Assembly (NCBI GenBank): GCA_003214815.1
Contig: QCLE01000001.1
Coordinates: 62,001-126,000 of the forward strand
From: Prochlorococcus sp. AG-412-J13
GTDB lineage: Bacteria; Cyanobacteriota; Cyanobacteriia; PCC-6307; Cyanobiaceae
DNA length: 64,000 nt
Direction of reading: 5' to 3'
Shown here: in pieces, positions 1-9,441 of the stretch
Layout: every line of letters begins with the position of its first letter
Numbering within the stretch: position 1 is the stretch's first letter
The notes under the pieces: generated by a model
Told to the model about the DNA's origin: nothing
Database searches by the model: none
Seen by the model: the letters and a program-made list of their open reading frames with translations, nothing else
Made by a program: the position numbers and the translations under genes

Positions 1-98
1 TCTTCAGTTAGATGTCTGACCTTTGGAAGATTGCCCTCTGCTTTAGCAGATTCGATTTCCGATTGATCTTTTTGGATGTGTTCGTCAATGGATTTCAT
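1..98 (-). CDS. CP12-like Calvin cycle regulator, N-terminal part (gene runs off left edge)
   Basis: Reading leftwards from ATG at 96-98 gives MKSIDEHIQKDQSEIESAKA and on through KVRHLTEE to the window edge, with no stop. Charged helical sequence of this kind is what I recall at the N-terminus of marine cyanobacterial CP12, the small redox protein that ties GAPDH and phosphoribulokinase into an inactive complex in the dark. The diagnostic Cys pairs of CP12 lie beyond the edge, so the call rests on the first 32 residues only. The stretch 99-225 between this start and the next gene shows nothing I can name and should hold its promoter. Confidence 0.62.
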   Translation of the reverse strand, partial: MKSIDEHIQKDQSEIESAKAEGNLPKVRHLTE

Positions 99-225
99 TT
101 TAAGCTTTTTCGTACTTTAGTAGACATACATAACATAGTTAATTTCTAATGAAATTGCATTATCTATGAACTAAATAAGTGTTCATTACAACATCTTCTT
201 TGGTAGAAATTGATTTATATGTTTT

Positions 226-1170
226 TTAAGACTCTAATCTCATTATTTCCTTTAGCGATGGTAAAACTGGTATTAGTTGATTTGGGTTTAAAGGGAATAA
301 AGCTTTGTAGTAATCTTTTTTCCATTCATTGTCATAGCATGTCTTATCTACATTGGATAATTTAAAAAATTTTAATCTCCATTCAATAATCCTCTCGAAA
401 TTTGATAATTCTTGTTCGGTACATTTAAAAAGTTTGCTGTATATCAGTTCCCACCTTATAAGTGTTGGGAAAAGATAAATATCTGCGTAAGTTAACTCTT
501 CTCCAAATATCCAGTCACCTTTATGCTTCAGGAGTGAATTTTCAACCTCATTTAAGGCTGCGAAAAGATTTTCACTTGCTTTTTCGTAAGCTGACTGGTT
601 TCTGGCGAATCCGCATCTATAAACGCCATCATTAATGCTGTGATGAATTAAATCTAAAAACTTTTGATTACAGTTTTTAATATTTAATGCCTGATATTTC
701 GGTTCATATTTTATTGAATTAAGGATTTTTATTATTTGGGAACTTTCATTAGACAAGATAGTTACTTCGTTTTTTACAAAACTAATTAATAGGGGTAATG
801 TCGCTCTGAAAACTATTTTTTTATTAGCTTTTTTGTAAAGTTCAGAAAGCCTAATACATCCCTGAATCTTTGTATTGAAAATCCATTCGCCATGCTCAAC
901 ATCTGCTTTTAAAAAAATAACTTTAACTTTTTTTGATAAATGTTTTATTTCGTGGACGAGTAAAGTTCTTTGACACCATGGACAAGAATTCCCTACCAAT
1001 AAATAAATTTGTCCATTTTTATTATTAATATCGTATTCACCATCAAGTGTTATACCTATAGGCCTTTTATAATTACCATGTAAATCTGATGGTGCGAAGC
1101 CATTCATTAATTGTGTCCAAAACCAAAACCAGAATTTTTTGGAGGCTTTAATTAGGTATTTATTTTGCAT
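226..1170 (-). CDS. Glutathione S-transferase, Xi/omega-like (glutathionyl-hydroquinone reductase family)
   Basis: A 314-residue protein with a thioredoxin-like N-terminal domain carrying a CPWC motif at residues 63-66, followed by an all-helical C-terminal GST domain (around residues 170-290, including DWIFGEELTYADIYLFPTLIRWE). The length and the Cys-Pro-Trp sequence fit the YqjG/ECM4 group, which reduces glutathionylated hydroquinones using an N-terminal Cys. In that family the motif is usually CPWAHR; here it is CPWCQR, giving a second Cys. It is divergent from, and 23 bp away from, the following plus-strand gene, so the two promoters must overlap. Function in detoxifying quinones is inferred from the family. 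Confidence 0.78.
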   Translation of the reverse strand: MQNKYLIKASKKFWFWFWTQLMNGFAPSDLHGNYKRPIGITLDGEYDINNKNGQIYLLVGNSCPWCQRTLLVHEIKHLSKKVKVIFLKADVEHGEWIFNTKIQGCIRLSELYKKANKKIVFRATLPLLISFVKNEVTILSNESSQIIKILNSIKYEPKYQALNIKNCNQKFLDLIHHSINDGVYRCGFARNQSAYEKASENLFAALNEVENSLLKHKGDWIFGEELTYADIYLFPTLIRWELIYSKLFKCTEQELSNFERIIEWRLKFFKLSNVDKTCYDNEWKKDYYKALFPLNPNQLIPVLPSLKEIMRLES

Positions 1171-1193
1171 AATATTTTATTTTTATAGAAAAA

Positions 1194-2099
1194 ATGACTG
1201 TTCAAAGAATACTTATCGTTTCAGGCACTCATGGGAATGAAATTAATCCTATTTGGGCTGTTAAGCAATTTAATAGAGAGGAGAATAATTTAAAGCATGG
1301 TATTAAGTATGAGTACATCATAGGTAATCCTGTTGCCTATGAAAGAGGGTGCAGATATATAGATGCAGATTTAAATAGATCTTTTAAAGAAAGTGAGAAT
1401 TGTGATCAATATAAGAACAGCTTTTATGAAACTAATAGAGCCAATTTTTTAGTCGATGAATTTGGAATTCACGGATCTAAACCCTGTCAAATTGCAATCG
1501 ATTTGCATACTACTACTGCAAATATGGGAACAAGCATTGTTATGTATGGGAGGAGATTCAAAGATTTTTGTTTAGCTGCATTACTGCAGAACAAATTTGG
1601 ATTGCCTATTTATTTACACGAAAAAGATGCAACCCAAACAGGCTTTCTTGTAGAAGCTTGGCCATGTGGTTTAGTTATTGAAATAGGAGCTGTTGCACAA
1701 AATTTTTATGATCCAAACATCACAAATAGATTCTTAATAATAATTAGATCTTTGAGGGAAGAGATAGATAAATTGAAAAACAATCTTATAGAACTTCCAA
1801 AGGAATTGGTTGTTCACGTACATCAAGGGAGTATAGATTATCCAAGAGATGACAAAGGAAATATTGATGGCTTAATTCATCCTGAGAGAATAAACCAAGA
1901 TTGGAAATTGATTAAAAAAGGAGATCCATTATTTCTTGATAGCCAAGGGATTATTCATAAATATGATGGAGATCAGTTGATTTGGCCGGTTTTTATTGGC
2001 GAGGTTGCATATAAAGAAAAAAAAATTGCGATGAGTTACACAAAGAAAGAAGTGATTTGTTCCAACAATCAATGGGTTCATGAGTTTGAAAGACTATAA
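1194..2099 (+). CDS. Aspartoacylase-like zinc deacylase
   Basis: A 301-residue member of the AstE/aspartoacylase branch of the M14 metallopeptidase fold. GTHGNE (residues 11-16) supplies the first zinc ligands, His13 and Glu16, and DLHTTT (103-108) the third, His105. DADLNR (57-62) holds the substrate-binding Asn-Arg pair, and VIEIG near 163 probably carries the catalytic Glu. Family members remove the acyl group from N-acetylaspartate or related N-acyl amino acids; the true substrate in a cyanobacterium is not known to me. The start ATG is followed at once by the conserved strand, so the N-terminus looks right. It lies directly upstream of the psbA region. Confidence 0.85.
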   Translation: MTVQRILIVSGTHGNEINPIWAVKQFNREENNLKHGIKYEYIIGNPVAYERGCRYIDADLNRSFKESENCDQYKNSFYETNRANFLVDEFGIHGSKPCQIAIDLHTTTANMGTSIVMYGRRFKDFCLAALLQNKFGLPIYLHEKDATQTGFLVEAWPCGLVIEIGAVAQNFYDPNITNRFLIIIRSLREEIDKLKNNLIELPKELVVHVHQGSIDYPRDDKGNIDGLIHPERINQDWKLIKKGDPLFLDSQGIIHKYDGDQLIWPVFIGEVAYKEKKIAMSYTKKEVICSNNQWVHEFERL

Positions 2100-2215
2100 A
2101 TTAAGAAACCAGAACAATAAATTGCTGAAAAATAATAAGGATTTTTTATTTAATAGATAAGTTTTTTTAATATTCAATACTTTTATTTTTTTTCTAACTC
2201 TTAAACCTTAAAAAC

Positions 2216-2344
2216 CTAAATTCTTTCGCTCCAATAAATAACAGCTCCAAAAGCCTCTAATTGCAGTCTTCTGTGCTTAGCCTCTCTTAAGGAAACTACC
2301 TCTTTCGATCTTTTTCCGTTAAGAAGCCATTCGATTATTACCAA
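2216..2344 (-). CDS. Small protein of 42 residues, unknown, TTG start
   Basis: On the minus strand there is an open frame of 42 codons with TTG start at 2342-2344 and TAG at 2216-2218. It opens after an in-frame TGA and has a good Shine-Dalgarno sequence, GAGG, seven bases before the TTG. The product begins with a hydrophobic/aromatic segment (IIEWLLNG), has a basic middle (KRSKEV, REAKHRR) and ends AFGAVIYWSERI. The composition is protein-like, and this patch is less A+T-rich than the flanking intergenic DNA. It points away from psbA. I do not recognise a named family and assign no function. Its short length keeps the confidence moderate. Confidence 0.55.
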   Translation of the reverse strand: MVIIEWLLNGKRSKEVVSLREAKHRRLQLEAFGAVIYWSERI

Positions 2345-2473
2345 GTTGAATCCTCAATAACAAAGAAAATATTAAGACATGGAGGTTCCTGTCTAGTAAT
2401 TTGCAAAAAATAACTTTACTTAAAGAAAAAAAAATTACACATTTTTAGCGATTTTGGTTTAAACTCTTTGGAG

Positions 2474-2486
2474 CGGAATTTTTCCG
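2474..2486 (+). promoter_or_regulatory. Inverted repeat in psbA upstream region
   Basis: CGGAA-TTT-TTCCG is a perfect 5-bp inverted repeat 44 bases before the psbA start. It is one of the few G+C-containing elements in a very A+T-rich leader. It could be an operator or the first hairpin of the psbA 5' leader; the sequence alone does not decide. Confidence 0.35.
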
Positions 2487-2498
2487 TTTTATTTACAC

Positions 2499-2514
2499 GT
2501 CTCACCTTAGAGAC
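2499..2514 (+). promoter_or_regulatory. Hairpin in psbA leader
   Basis: GTCTC-ACCTTA-GAGAC forms a 5-bp stem with a 6-base loop, ending 15 bases before the psbA ATG. There is no ordinary Shine-Dalgarno sequence at the usual spacing, so this hairpin may affect ribosome access or mRNA stability. Light- and redox-dependent control of psbA mRNA is known in cyanobacteria; its link to this hairpin is inference. Confidence 0.4.
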
Positions 2515-2529
2515 ATACTTTACGAACTC

Positions 2530-3612
2530 ATGACAACTATTCAGCAGCAGCGTTCTTCGCTGTTAAAAGGTTGGCCACAGTTTTGTGAGTGGGTAACATC
2601 AACTAACAACAGAATTTATGTTGGTTGGTTCGGCGTCTTAATGATCCCATGCCTACTTACAGCAGCGGCTTGCTTCATCGTTGCATTCATCGCAGCACCA
2701 CCAGTAGACATTGACGGAATCAGAGAGCCAGTTGCTGGTTCATTCCTATATGGAAACAACATCATCTCAGGTGCAGTTGTTCCTTCATCTAACGCTATTG
2801 GTCTACACTTCTACCCAATTTGGGAAGCAGCTACTGTAGATGAGTGGTTATACAACGGTGGTCCTTACCAGCTTGTAATTTTCCACTTCCTAATTGGTAT
2901 CTCAGCATACATGGGAAGACAGTGGGAGCTTTCATACCGTTTAGGTATGCGTCCTTGGATCTGTGTTGCATACTCTGCACCAGTTTCAGCAGCTTTCGCA
3001 GTATTTCTTGTATACCCATTCGGTCAAGGTTCATTCTCTGACGGAATGCCTCTAGGTATCTCTGGAACATTCAACTTCATGTTTGTTTTCCAGGCAGAGC
3101 ACAACATTCTTATGCACCCATTCCACATGGCTGGTGTTGCTGGTATGTTCGGAGGATCTTTATTCTCAGCTATGCATGGTTCACTTGTTACTTCATCTCT
3201 AATCAGAGAAACAACTGAGACAGAGTCTCAGAACTATGGTTACAAGTTCGGACAAGAAGAAGAAACATATAACATCGTTGCAGCTCATGGCTACTTCGGT
3301 CGTTTGATCTTCCAATATGCAAGTTTCAACAACAGCAGAAGTCTTCACTTCTTCCTAGCTGTATTCCCAGTTGTTTGTGTATGGTTAACTTCAATGGGTA
3401 TCTGCACAATGGCATTCAACCTTAACGGTTTCAACTTCAACCAGTCAGTTGTTGATGCAAACGGTAAGATTGTTCCTACATGGGGTGACGTTCTTAACAG
3501 AGCAAACCTAGGTATGGAAGTAATGCACGAGCGTAACGCTCACAACTTCCCACTTGATCTAGCAGCAGCTGAGTCTACAACAGTAGCTCTTTCAGCTCCA
3601 GCTATCGGTTAA
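2530..3612 (+). CDS. psbA: Photosystem II reaction centre protein D1
   Basis: A 360-residue D1 with five membrane helices, which binds P680, pheophytin, QB and ligands of the Mn4CaO5 cluster. Clear landmarks are NRIYVGWFG, the VIFHFLIG helix with the accessory-chlorophyll His (119), [15 protein letters not shown], and the C-terminal [10 protein letters not shown]. The residue equivalent to position 130 is Gln (131 here), the low-light D1:1-type state. The C-terminal extension after the processing site is [15 protein letters not shown], removed by CtpA in the family. Codon use is noticeably more G+C-rich than in its neighbours, as expected for a very highly expressed gene. A strong terminator follows. 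Confidence 0.99.
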   Translation: MTTIQQQRSSLLKGWPQFCEWVTSTNNRIYVGWFGVLMIPCLLTAAACFIVAFIAAPPVDIDGIREPVAGSFLYGNNIISGAVVPSSNAIGLHFYPIWEAATVDEWLYNGGPYQLVIFHFLIGISAYMGRQWELSYRLGMRPWICVAYSAPVSAAFAVFLVYPFGQGSFSDGMPLGISGTFNFMFVFQAEHNILMHPFHMAGVAGMFGGSLFSAMHGSLVTSSLIRETTETESQNYGYKFGQEEETYNIVAAHGYFGRLIFQYASFNNSRSLHFFLAVFPVVCVWLTSMGICTMAFNLNGFNFNQSVVDANGKIVPTWGDVLNRANLGMEVMHERNAHNFPLDLAAAESTTVALSAPAIG

Positions 3613-3633
3613 GCTTAAAGTTCTTAAATTTAC

Positions 3634-3660
3634 AAGCCTCCTTTTTGGGGGCTTTTTTTT
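3634..3660 (+). terminator. Rho-independent terminator of psbA
   Basis: AAGCCTCC-TTTTT-GGGGGCTT forms an 8-bp stem with one G-U pair, running directly into a run of eight T. It lies 22 bases after the psbA stop. Confidence 0.9.
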
Positions 3661-3720
3661 GTCTAATTTTCAATTGGTTTCATATAATGTTTATATATAG
3701 ATAGAACATCTGATATCTCT

Positions 3721-4818
3721 ATGAGTAGTAGTTTTGGAAAAATTTTTCGTGTTAGTACTTTTGGAGAATCGCATGGTGGTGCAGTAGGAGTTATCCTTGA
3801 TGGATGTCCCCCTAAGTTAAAATTAGATATAAATCTGATACAAAATGAATTAGATAGGCGCAGGCCTGGCCAAAGTGACATTACAACACCCAGAAATGAA
3901 GAAGATAAAATTGAAATATTAAGTGGGCTAAAGGAAGGGTTAACACTTGGAACTCCAATAGCGATGTTGGTAAGAAACAAGGATCAAAGACCAGGAGATT
4001 ATGATAATTTGGAGCAAGTATTTAGACCTTCTCATGCAGATGGTACATATCATCTGAAATATGGAATTCAGGCAAGTTCTGGTGGTGGAAGAGCCTCTGC
4101 AAGAGAAACCATTGGGAGAGTAGCTGCTGGTGCTGTAGCAAAACAATTATTAAAAAACTACTGTAACACTGAAATACTATCTTGGGTAAAGCGTATACAT
4201 GATATTGATTCTGATATAAATAAAGAAAAGATTTCTCTCAACAAAATAGATTCTAATATTGTTAGATGTCCTGATGAAAAGGTATCAGCAGAAATGATAG
4301 AGAGAATTAAGCAATTAAAGCGTCAAGGAGACTCTTGTGGCGGTGTTATTGAATGTCTAGTAAGAAGTGTCCCTTCTGGTCTTGGAATGCCTGTTTTTGA
4401 CAAATTAGAAGCTGATTTAGCGAAAGCTTTGATGTCTTTGCCTGCCACGAAAGGCTTTGAAATAGGTTCAGGTTTCTCTGGAACTTATTTAAAAGGAAGC
4501 GAACATAATGATGCCTTCATTAAATCTGATGATATTAGGAAGTTAAGAACAATATCTAATAATTCAGGCGGAATACAGGGAGGAATAAGTAATGGCGAAA
4601 ATATTGAGATGAAGATAGCTTTTAAACCTACAGCAACTATTGGGAAAGAACAGAAAACAGTAAATGCTGACGGAAAAGAAGTTTTGATGAAAGCAAAAGG
4701 GAGACATGATCCATGCGTTCTACCAAGAGCAGTTCCTATGGTTGATGCTATGGTGGCTTTAGTACTTGCTGATCATTTACTACTGAATCAAGCTCAATGT
4801 GGCTTAATCAATAATTAG
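3721..4818 (+). CDS. aroC: Chorismate synthase
   Basis: A 365-residue enzyme that converts 5-enolpyruvylshikimate-3-phosphate to chorismate, the last step of the shikimate pathway, using reduced FMN. The family signature [18 protein letters not shown] sits at residues 13-30, followed by [13 protein letters not shown], the [12 protein letters not shown] motif and the C-terminal [19 protein letters not shown]. Length is normal. It stands alone between the psbA terminator and a convergent gene. Confidence 0.98.
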   Translation: MSSSFGKIFRVSTFGESHGGAVGVILDGCPPKLKLDINLIQNELDRRRPGQSDITTPRNEEDKIEILSGLKEGLTLGTPIAMLVRNKDQRPGDYDNLEQVFRPSHADGTYHLKYGIQASSGGGRASARETIGRVAAGAVAKQLLKNYCNTEILSWVKRIHDIDSDINKEKISLNKIDSNIVRCPDEKVSAEMIERIKQLKRQGDSCGGVIECLVRSVPSGLGMPVFDKLEADLAKALMSLPATKGFEIGSGFSGTYLKGSEHNDAFIKSDDIRKLRTISNNSGGIQGGISNGENIEMKIAFKPTATIGKEQKTVNADGKEVLMKAKGRHDPCVLPRAVPMVDAMVALVLADHLLLNQAQCGLINN

Positions 4819-4852
4819 TAGTTTTGTTAAATAAATTTTATTTATCTTTGAT

Positions 4853-5479
4853 TTAATTATTTTTGAGCCATTCATATATTTTTGGATCAAATTTTTTTTT
4901 AATAATACCTTTATCTCCAATCACGATTGCTTTATATCCTAAAGATTTATAAGTTTTTACATCATTGATTGATAGTCCTCCAGCAGCAATGAAATCAATA
5001 CTTTCAAAGTTGAGTATATCTATGGAACTAGCTTTACTTTGTATTGGATAAATTTTGATAATGTTGCAATTTAAATTTATCGCTTCCTCAAGATCTTTTA
5101 AATTTTTAATTCCGGGAATTAATAAATAATTTTTTGACTTTGAATAATTGAAAAGATCTTTATCCCAAAATTTCATCATAGAAAAATTTAATCCAATTTT
5201 TAATGAATCTTCTATTGATTGCTTATTAACTATGGAGGCAGAGCCTAAATTAATTTTTGGAAAATTCAGTTTGATTTCGGATACAAAATCAAACCACTTT
5301 TCGTTGTTTGACCAACTTATTTCAATATTCTTTAATCCTAATTTTACTAAGCTTCCTAATTCTTCAAAAAATGAATTTCTTATAGAAGTATTTGAGTAAA
5401 TATTATCTTCCGGTTTTATGAGTAAAAAAAAAGATTCTTTTAGCAGCAAATCAGAAAAAGAATCTTCTTTAATATTCAT
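4853..5479 (-). CDS. KDPG/KHG aldolase-like protein
   Basis: A 208-residue TIM-barrel protein of the 2-keto-3-deoxy-6-phosphogluconate / 4-hydroxy-2-oxoglutarate aldolase family. Lys in NIIKIYP matches the Schiff-base Lys, Glu in NIEISW matches the catalytic Glu of the LEVTLRT strand, and IDFIAAGGLSINDV is the phosphate-binding loop. The usual GAGT motif is replaced by LGSAS, so this is a divergent member. In cyanobacteria this family is linked to the Entner-Doudoroff route; which substrate is used here is open. It is convergent with aroC and follows ftsH on the same strand with only 19 bp between. Confidence 0.78.
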   Translation of the reverse strand: MNIKEDSFSDLLLKESFFLLIKPEDNIYSNTSIRNSFFEELGSLVKLGLKNIEISWSNNEKWFDFVSEIKLNFPKINLGSASIVNKQSIEDSLKIGLNFSMMKFWDKDLFNYSKSKNYLLIPGIKNLKDLEEAINLNCNIIKIYPIQSKASSIDILNFESIDFIAAGGLSINDVKTYKSLGYKAIVIGDKGIIKKKFDPKIYEWLKNN

Positions 5480-5498
5480 TAAATATTTATTTTTTAAA

Positions 5499-7352
5499 CT
5501 AGATATAATTCGCTACTTTAACTTCTGATCGGTTGAGCAAATCTTGGATATCTTCAGTGTCTATAGTTTCTCTTTCAATTAGCATTTGAGCCATTTCGTC
5601 AAGAACAGTTCTATTATCTGATAAAACTTTTGTAGCTCTCTTGTAGGCAACATCAACAAGTTCTGAAACCTCTACATCAATTGTTGCGGCTGTGTCTTCA
5701 GAGAAGTCTCTTGTAGAACTCATATCTCTTCCTAGAAACATTCCACCTTGAGATTGACCTAGAGCTACTGGACCTATTTTGTCACTCATACCAAATTTAG
5801 TGATCATTTGTCTTGCTACATTGGCAACTTGTTGTAAATCATTGGAAGCTCCGGTTGTTACTTCTTCTTCGCCATATACTATTTCTTCAGCAACTCTTCC
5901 ACCAAGAGCTACAGCCATTTGATTTTGAAGGTAAGAACGAGAGTAAAGACCAGATTCCATTCTTTCTTCACTTGGAGTAAAGAAGGTTAAACCTCCAGCT
6001 TGACCTCTAGGAATTATTGAAACTTTTGCTACGGGATCATAATCAGGCATTAATGCTCCAACGAGTGCATGACCAGCTTCGTGATAAGCAACTAATTCTT
6101 TTTTCTTATCACTGATGACTCTATCTTTCTTTTCTGGACCTGCCATAACTCTTTCAATGGCATCACCGACTTCATCATTACTTACTTTATCTAAATCTTT
6201 TCTAGCTGCTAGTATTGCTGCTTCATTTAAAAGATTAGCTAAATCTGCACCAGTAAATCCGGGTGTTCTTCTAGCAACTTTATCTAAATCAACGTCTTTT
6301 GAAAGAGTTTTATCTTTCGCATGAACGTTTAATATCTGTAATCTTCCAGCGTAATCTGGTCTATCTACTGTTACCTGTCTATCGAATCTTCCAGGACGCA
6401 TTAAAGCTGAATCTAAGACATCTGGTCTGTTGGTGGCAGCAACTATTATTATTCCTGAATTACCTTCGAAACCATCCATTTCGGTTAGGAGTTGATTTAA
6501 TGTTTGTTCTCTTTCATCATTTCCTCCACCCATACCAGCACCTCTTTGTCTTCCAACTGCATCTATTTCGTCAATGAACACAATACAAGGAGCATTCTTT
6601 TTAGCTTGTTCAAAAAGATCTCTAACTCTGCTAGCTCCAACTCCAACAAACATCTCTACAAATTCTGAACCAGATATTGAGAAAAAAGGTACACCTGCTT
6701 CTCCAGCTACTGCTTTTGCTAGCAATGTTTTTCCCGTACCAGGAGGGCCAACAAGGAGAACTCCTTTTGGAATTTTTGCTCCAACTGCAGTAAATCTATC
6801 TGGGCTCTTAAGAAAATCTACAACTTCTGTGAGTTCTAATTTTGCACCTTCAACACCAGCAACATCTGAAAAGGTTACTTTTGTAGATGGTTCCATTTGC
6901 AGTCTAGCCTTGCTCTTGCCAAAACTCATGGCAGGATTACCACCTCCAGCATTCCCGCTTTGAGATCTTCTGAAAAGAAAAAATAGGCCGCCAATCAAAA
7001 GTACTGGGAAAATCAAGCTACTTACAGCCTGTTGCCATGGATTGGCTAATTTTGTGGGAGTTACAGCTATATCTACATTATTCTCAGTCAGTATTTTTAA
7101 TAAATCTTTGTCAGGGGCTAAATTGACCTCAGACCTGCTCCCATTATTTTCAACAACTTGAGCTGTGGCATTATCTGGAGATATTAGGACTCTACTGATT
7201 TCTTTATCTTGGACTGCCTCTATAAAATCACTATATCTCAAGGTCTTTGTAGAACTTTCTGTACTAGGTTTATCAAAAACTGAAGTACCAATGAAAATTA
7301 CAGTAATCACAGCTAGGACATAAAGTCCTACGTTTCTCCAACGTTTGTTCAC
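5499..7352 (-). CDS. ftsH: ATP-dependent zinc metalloprotease FtsH
   Basis: A 617-residue membrane protease. Two N-terminal membrane segments (about 8-23 and 112-127) flank a lumen-side domain; then come the AAA+ domain with Walker A GPPGTGKT (202-209), Walker B IVFIDEID (257-264) and the SRH region ending RPGRFDR, and the M41 peptidase domain with HEAGH (424-428). In cyanobacteria FtsH hexamers degrade photodamaged D1 in photosystem II repair, among other roles; which FtsH paralogue this is cannot be told without the other copies. All catalytic residues are present and the length is normal. Confidence 0.98.
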   Translation of the reverse strand: MNKRWRNVGLYVLAVITVIFIGTSVFDKPSTESSTKTLRYSDFIEAVQDKEISRVLISPDNATAQVVENNGSRSEVNLAPDKDLLKILTENNVDIAVTPTKLANPWQQAVSSLIFPVLLIGGLFFLFRRSQSGNAGGGNPAMSFGKSKARLQMEPSTKVTFSDVAGVEGAKLELTEVVDFLKSPDRFTAVGAKIPKGVLLVGPPGTGKTLLAKAVAGEAGVPFFSISGSEFVEMFVGVGASRVRDLFEQAKKNAPCIVFIDEIDAVGRQRGAGMGGGNDEREQTLNQLLTEMDGFEGNSGIIIVAATNRPDVLDSALMRPGRFDRQVTVDRPDYAGRLQILNVHAKDKTLSKDVDLDKVARRTPGFTGADLANLLNEAAILAARKDLDKVSNDEVGDAIERVMAGPEKKDRVISDKKKELVAYHEAGHALVGALMPDYDPVAKVSIIPRGQAGGLTFFTPSEERMESGLYSRSYLQNQMAVALGGRVAEEIVYGEEEVTTGASNDLQQVANVARQMITKFGMSDKIGPVALGQSQGGMFLGRDMSSTRDFSEDTAATIDVEVSELVDVAYKRATKVLSDNRTVLDEMAQMLIERETIDTEDIQDLLNRSEVKVANYI

Positions 7353-7398
7353 GATAAAAAATATTTAATAAATCTATAATACTAATAATAAAACAATA

Positions 7399-8574
7399 TT
7401 AAGAGCGTCTTAGAACATCTACTACACTTTTGAATGCAAACCATTCAGGAATTGGTTCGCCATTCCTCAATTTCTTTCTAAATTCAGTACCACTAAGTTT
7501 CATAATTTCATAATTAAATTCTTTAGCTTCTTCAGCTGTTATGTATCCTTTTTCCTTCGTATAAACTAAATTTTTTGAAGGAACAGTTTGCATCATCAAT
7601 TCGTCTGCACACTTATTCGCAAAATTCTGGGCGTCATATGGGCCATAAAAATCTTCACCAGTAGATGATGACTTACAACCAGCCATATCTCTACCAATAA
7701 TAAAATGGGTGCAGCCATAATTTCTTCTGATTATCATATGTTGAAGAGCTTCTCTTGGCCCTGCCATATGCATTGAATAAGGTAAAAAAGCCCATTTTAT
7801 TCTTTCATCAGATATTTCCTCTTCTAATTCTTTATAGGTCAAATATCTAACTTTTCCTGGGATATCATCTTGTTGAGTTGGCCCACAAGTTGGATGAACT
7901 AAAACAACTGAGTTAGAGGAGACATTATCTGAGAGTAAGGCATTAGTAAATAATTCATAATGTGCTCTATGAATTGGATTTCTGCATTGAAATGCAACTA
8001 CATCATGATTTGATGGCAGTGTAGATCTAACTTCTTCTGGGGTTTTGCAGGGGAATTCTCTAATTGGTAGTTCGAAACCATAAACTCTTCCTCCTATATA
8101 AAATCTCCCTCTCTCGTTAAAAATCATCTTAACAGCAGGATGATCTAAAGAATTAGTCCCATAACAAAGTTGAGCTTCTAAGGATTTATTAGGCTCCCAT
8201 TTAGAGCTAACTTCTAAAACTGCTATTTTTTGTTTTTTATAAGTAAGCAATATTGTCTCTCCAGCTTTTACTTTTTCATTATTTGAATCTAATACAATAG
8301 GCAAGCCAAAAAGCAACCCGTTTGTATCTCTATTATTTTTAATCACCGAATTGTAGTTATTTTCATCCATAAAACCTTCCAATGGAGAAAAAGCTCCAAC
8401 CATCAAAAGTTCTACATCGCATGCATTTCTCTCGCTACATTCAAACTCATAAGTAGCTTTAGAGATAAGATCATTTTTAAGGTTTTTATCTTTGATAATT
8501 AAATTTTTTAGTTCTCCTCCATAAGGCGGTATTAACCCATTGTTATCTGTTTTGGTTTTTTGTTGTAATTCCAT
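7399..8574 (-). CDS. sat: ATP sulfurylase (sulfate adenylyltransferase)
   Basis: A 391-residue enzyme that makes adenosine 5'-phosphosulfate from ATP and sulfate, the first step of assimilatory sulfate reduction. The active-site QCRNPIHRAHYEL motif with its HxxH, and the later HFIIGRDMAG motif, are intact; the C-terminus ends with the short LRNGEPIPEWFAFKSVVDVLR segment and no APS kinase domain, so it is the stand-alone form. It lies downstream of psbO on the same strand but is separated from it by a terminator. Confidence 0.96.
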   Translation of the reverse strand: MELQQKTKTDNNGLIPPYGGELKNLIIKDKNLKNDLISKATYEFECSERNACDVELLMVGAFSPLEGFMDENNYNSVIKNNRDTNGLLFGLPIVLDSNNEKVKAGETILLTYKKQKIAVLEVSSKWEPNKSLEAQLCYGTNSLDHPAVKMIFNERGRFYIGGRVYGFELPIREFPCKTPEEVRSTLPSNHDVVAFQCRNPIHRAHYELFTNALLSDNVSSNSVVLVHPTCGPTQQDDIPGKVRYLTYKELEEEISDERIKWAFLPYSMHMAGPREALQHMIIRRNYGCTHFIIGRDMAGCKSSSTGEDFYGPYDAQNFANKCADELMMQTVPSKNLVYTKEKGYITAEEAKEFNYEIMKLSGTEFRKKLRNGEPIPEWFAFKSVVDVLRRS

Positions 8575-8601
8575 TTTTTAAATGCATAAAGAAAAATTTT
8601 C

Positions 8602-8632
8602 AAAAAAAAAAGAGGGGTTTAACCCCCTTTTT
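8602..8632 (-). terminator. Rho-independent terminator of psbO
   Basis: Read on the minus strand, AAAGGGGG-TTAAA-CCCCTCTTT forms a strong G+C stem followed by a long T run (nine consecutive A on the plus strand at 8602-8610). It lies just after the psbO stop and before the ATP sulfurylase start. Confidence 0.85.
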
Positions 8633-8646
8633 ATCTTATGTAGGAT

Positions 8647-9441
8647 TTATGCTTTTCTTCCGTATAGCTCCCCAATTATTTTTACATCAAGTGGATCTTT
8701 TGAACCCATATCTGTGTCTGAAGGTTGGATAGCTTCAAAAGTACCAGCAAATTCGTCTGTATCAGAATCTACATTATTGATTGAAAGAGTAATAACGCCA
8801 GTACCGTTTACATCAACTTTAATATTTTCTTTGGCAAGTTCTTCATCATCTCCTCCTAATGCAACTAAACCCTGAGCATATTCAACACCAGTATTTTTAG
8901 CTCTTGCTTTAGGATCTAAAAAATCACCAGTTCTGTAGTTAGGTGTAAATGTTGAACCACTAACTTCAGTACCTGGTTCAATAGATGAAGGTAAATCAGC
9001 TGTAAGGTCTTTTGCTGAGAATGCAAATGGCACCTCTAAGCCACCAGGAGTTAAGACAGTAATAAGTTGAAAATCAATACCACCTTTTTCTGTGAAAGTT
9101 CCTTTGTCTATTTCTCCATAAACTTCTGTCACAGTGGTGTTATTTCTAGGACTAATAATTTTTGTAGAAACAAATTCTGCAGCTTTTCTTTTCGTGCCTG
9201 GCACTTTTACATAAACTTCTGTTGGATGCATGCATATTCCTTTAAGGCTATCTCCATTCCCTAAGGATATTGATCCAACAAGAGATGAATCTAATGTAGG
9301 ACAATCATTAGCTTTTCCTGTGTTAACAACATCTGTGAATTGTGCATTTCCTCTTTCAGCAAAAGCAAATGTTTTAACAGGTACGAAAGCAAAAGTTATA
9401 CAAAGTGAAATAACAAAAGCTAAGAAAGAACGAATTCTCAT
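8647..9441 (-). CDS. psbO: Photosystem II manganese-stabilising protein PsbO
   Basis: The extrinsic 33-kDa lumen protein that stabilises the oxygen-evolving cluster. I chose ATG at 9439-9441 (264 residues) because it opens directly into a signal peptide: MRIRSF, a hydrophobic core, then an AFA-type cleavage site near residue 28. A GTG at 9484-9486 would add 15 polar residues in front of the signal peptide and is less likely. The conserved Cys pair is at 47 and 70, and KGGIDFQLITVLTPGGLEVPF is the PsbO core. It has its own terminator and a 215-bp upstream gap. Confidence 0.96.
   Translation of the reverse strand: MRIRSFLAFVISLCITFAFVPVKTFAFAERGNAQFTDVVNTGKANDCPTLDSSLVGSISLGNGDSLKGICMHPTEVYVKVPGTKRKAAEFVSTKIISPRNNTTVTEVYGEIDKGTFTEKGGIDFQLITVLTPGGLEVPFAFSAKDLTADLPSSIEPGTEVSGSTFTPNYRTGDFLDPKARAKNTGVEYAQGLVALGGDDEELAKENIKVDVNGTGVITLSINNVDSDTDEFAGTFEAIQPSDTDMGSKDPLDVKIIGELYGRKA

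Larger units (their letters stand above)
2100..2529. other. Intergenic region between the aspartoacylase-like gene and psbA
   Basis: This 430-bp stretch is the longest gap in the window. It holds the minus-strand 42-codon ORF (2216-2344) and the two psbA leader inverted repeats. The psbA promoter should lie in 2380-2500. I could not single out a convincing -35/-10 pair because the sequence is so A+T-rich. Confidence 0.6.

Noticed and set aside
2281-2400. Yfr2-type small RNA upstream of psbA because of a GGAAAC sequence
   Set aside because: Only one such motif is present and the region is better explained by the minus-strand ORF.
2831-3070. 79-residue open frame on the minus strand inside psbA
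   Set aside because: It is antisense to highly conserved D1 sequence; its codons follow from D1 constraints and it has no ribosome binding site.
6574-6963. 129-residue plus-strand open frame opposite ftsH
   Set aside because: It mirrors the conserved AAA+ domain of ftsH; composition rich in Ser, Pro and Ala is typical of antisense frames.
8582-8875. 97-residue plus-strand open frame across the psbO end and terminator
   Set aside because: It spans a clear terminator and the psbO coding region in antisense; no independent support.
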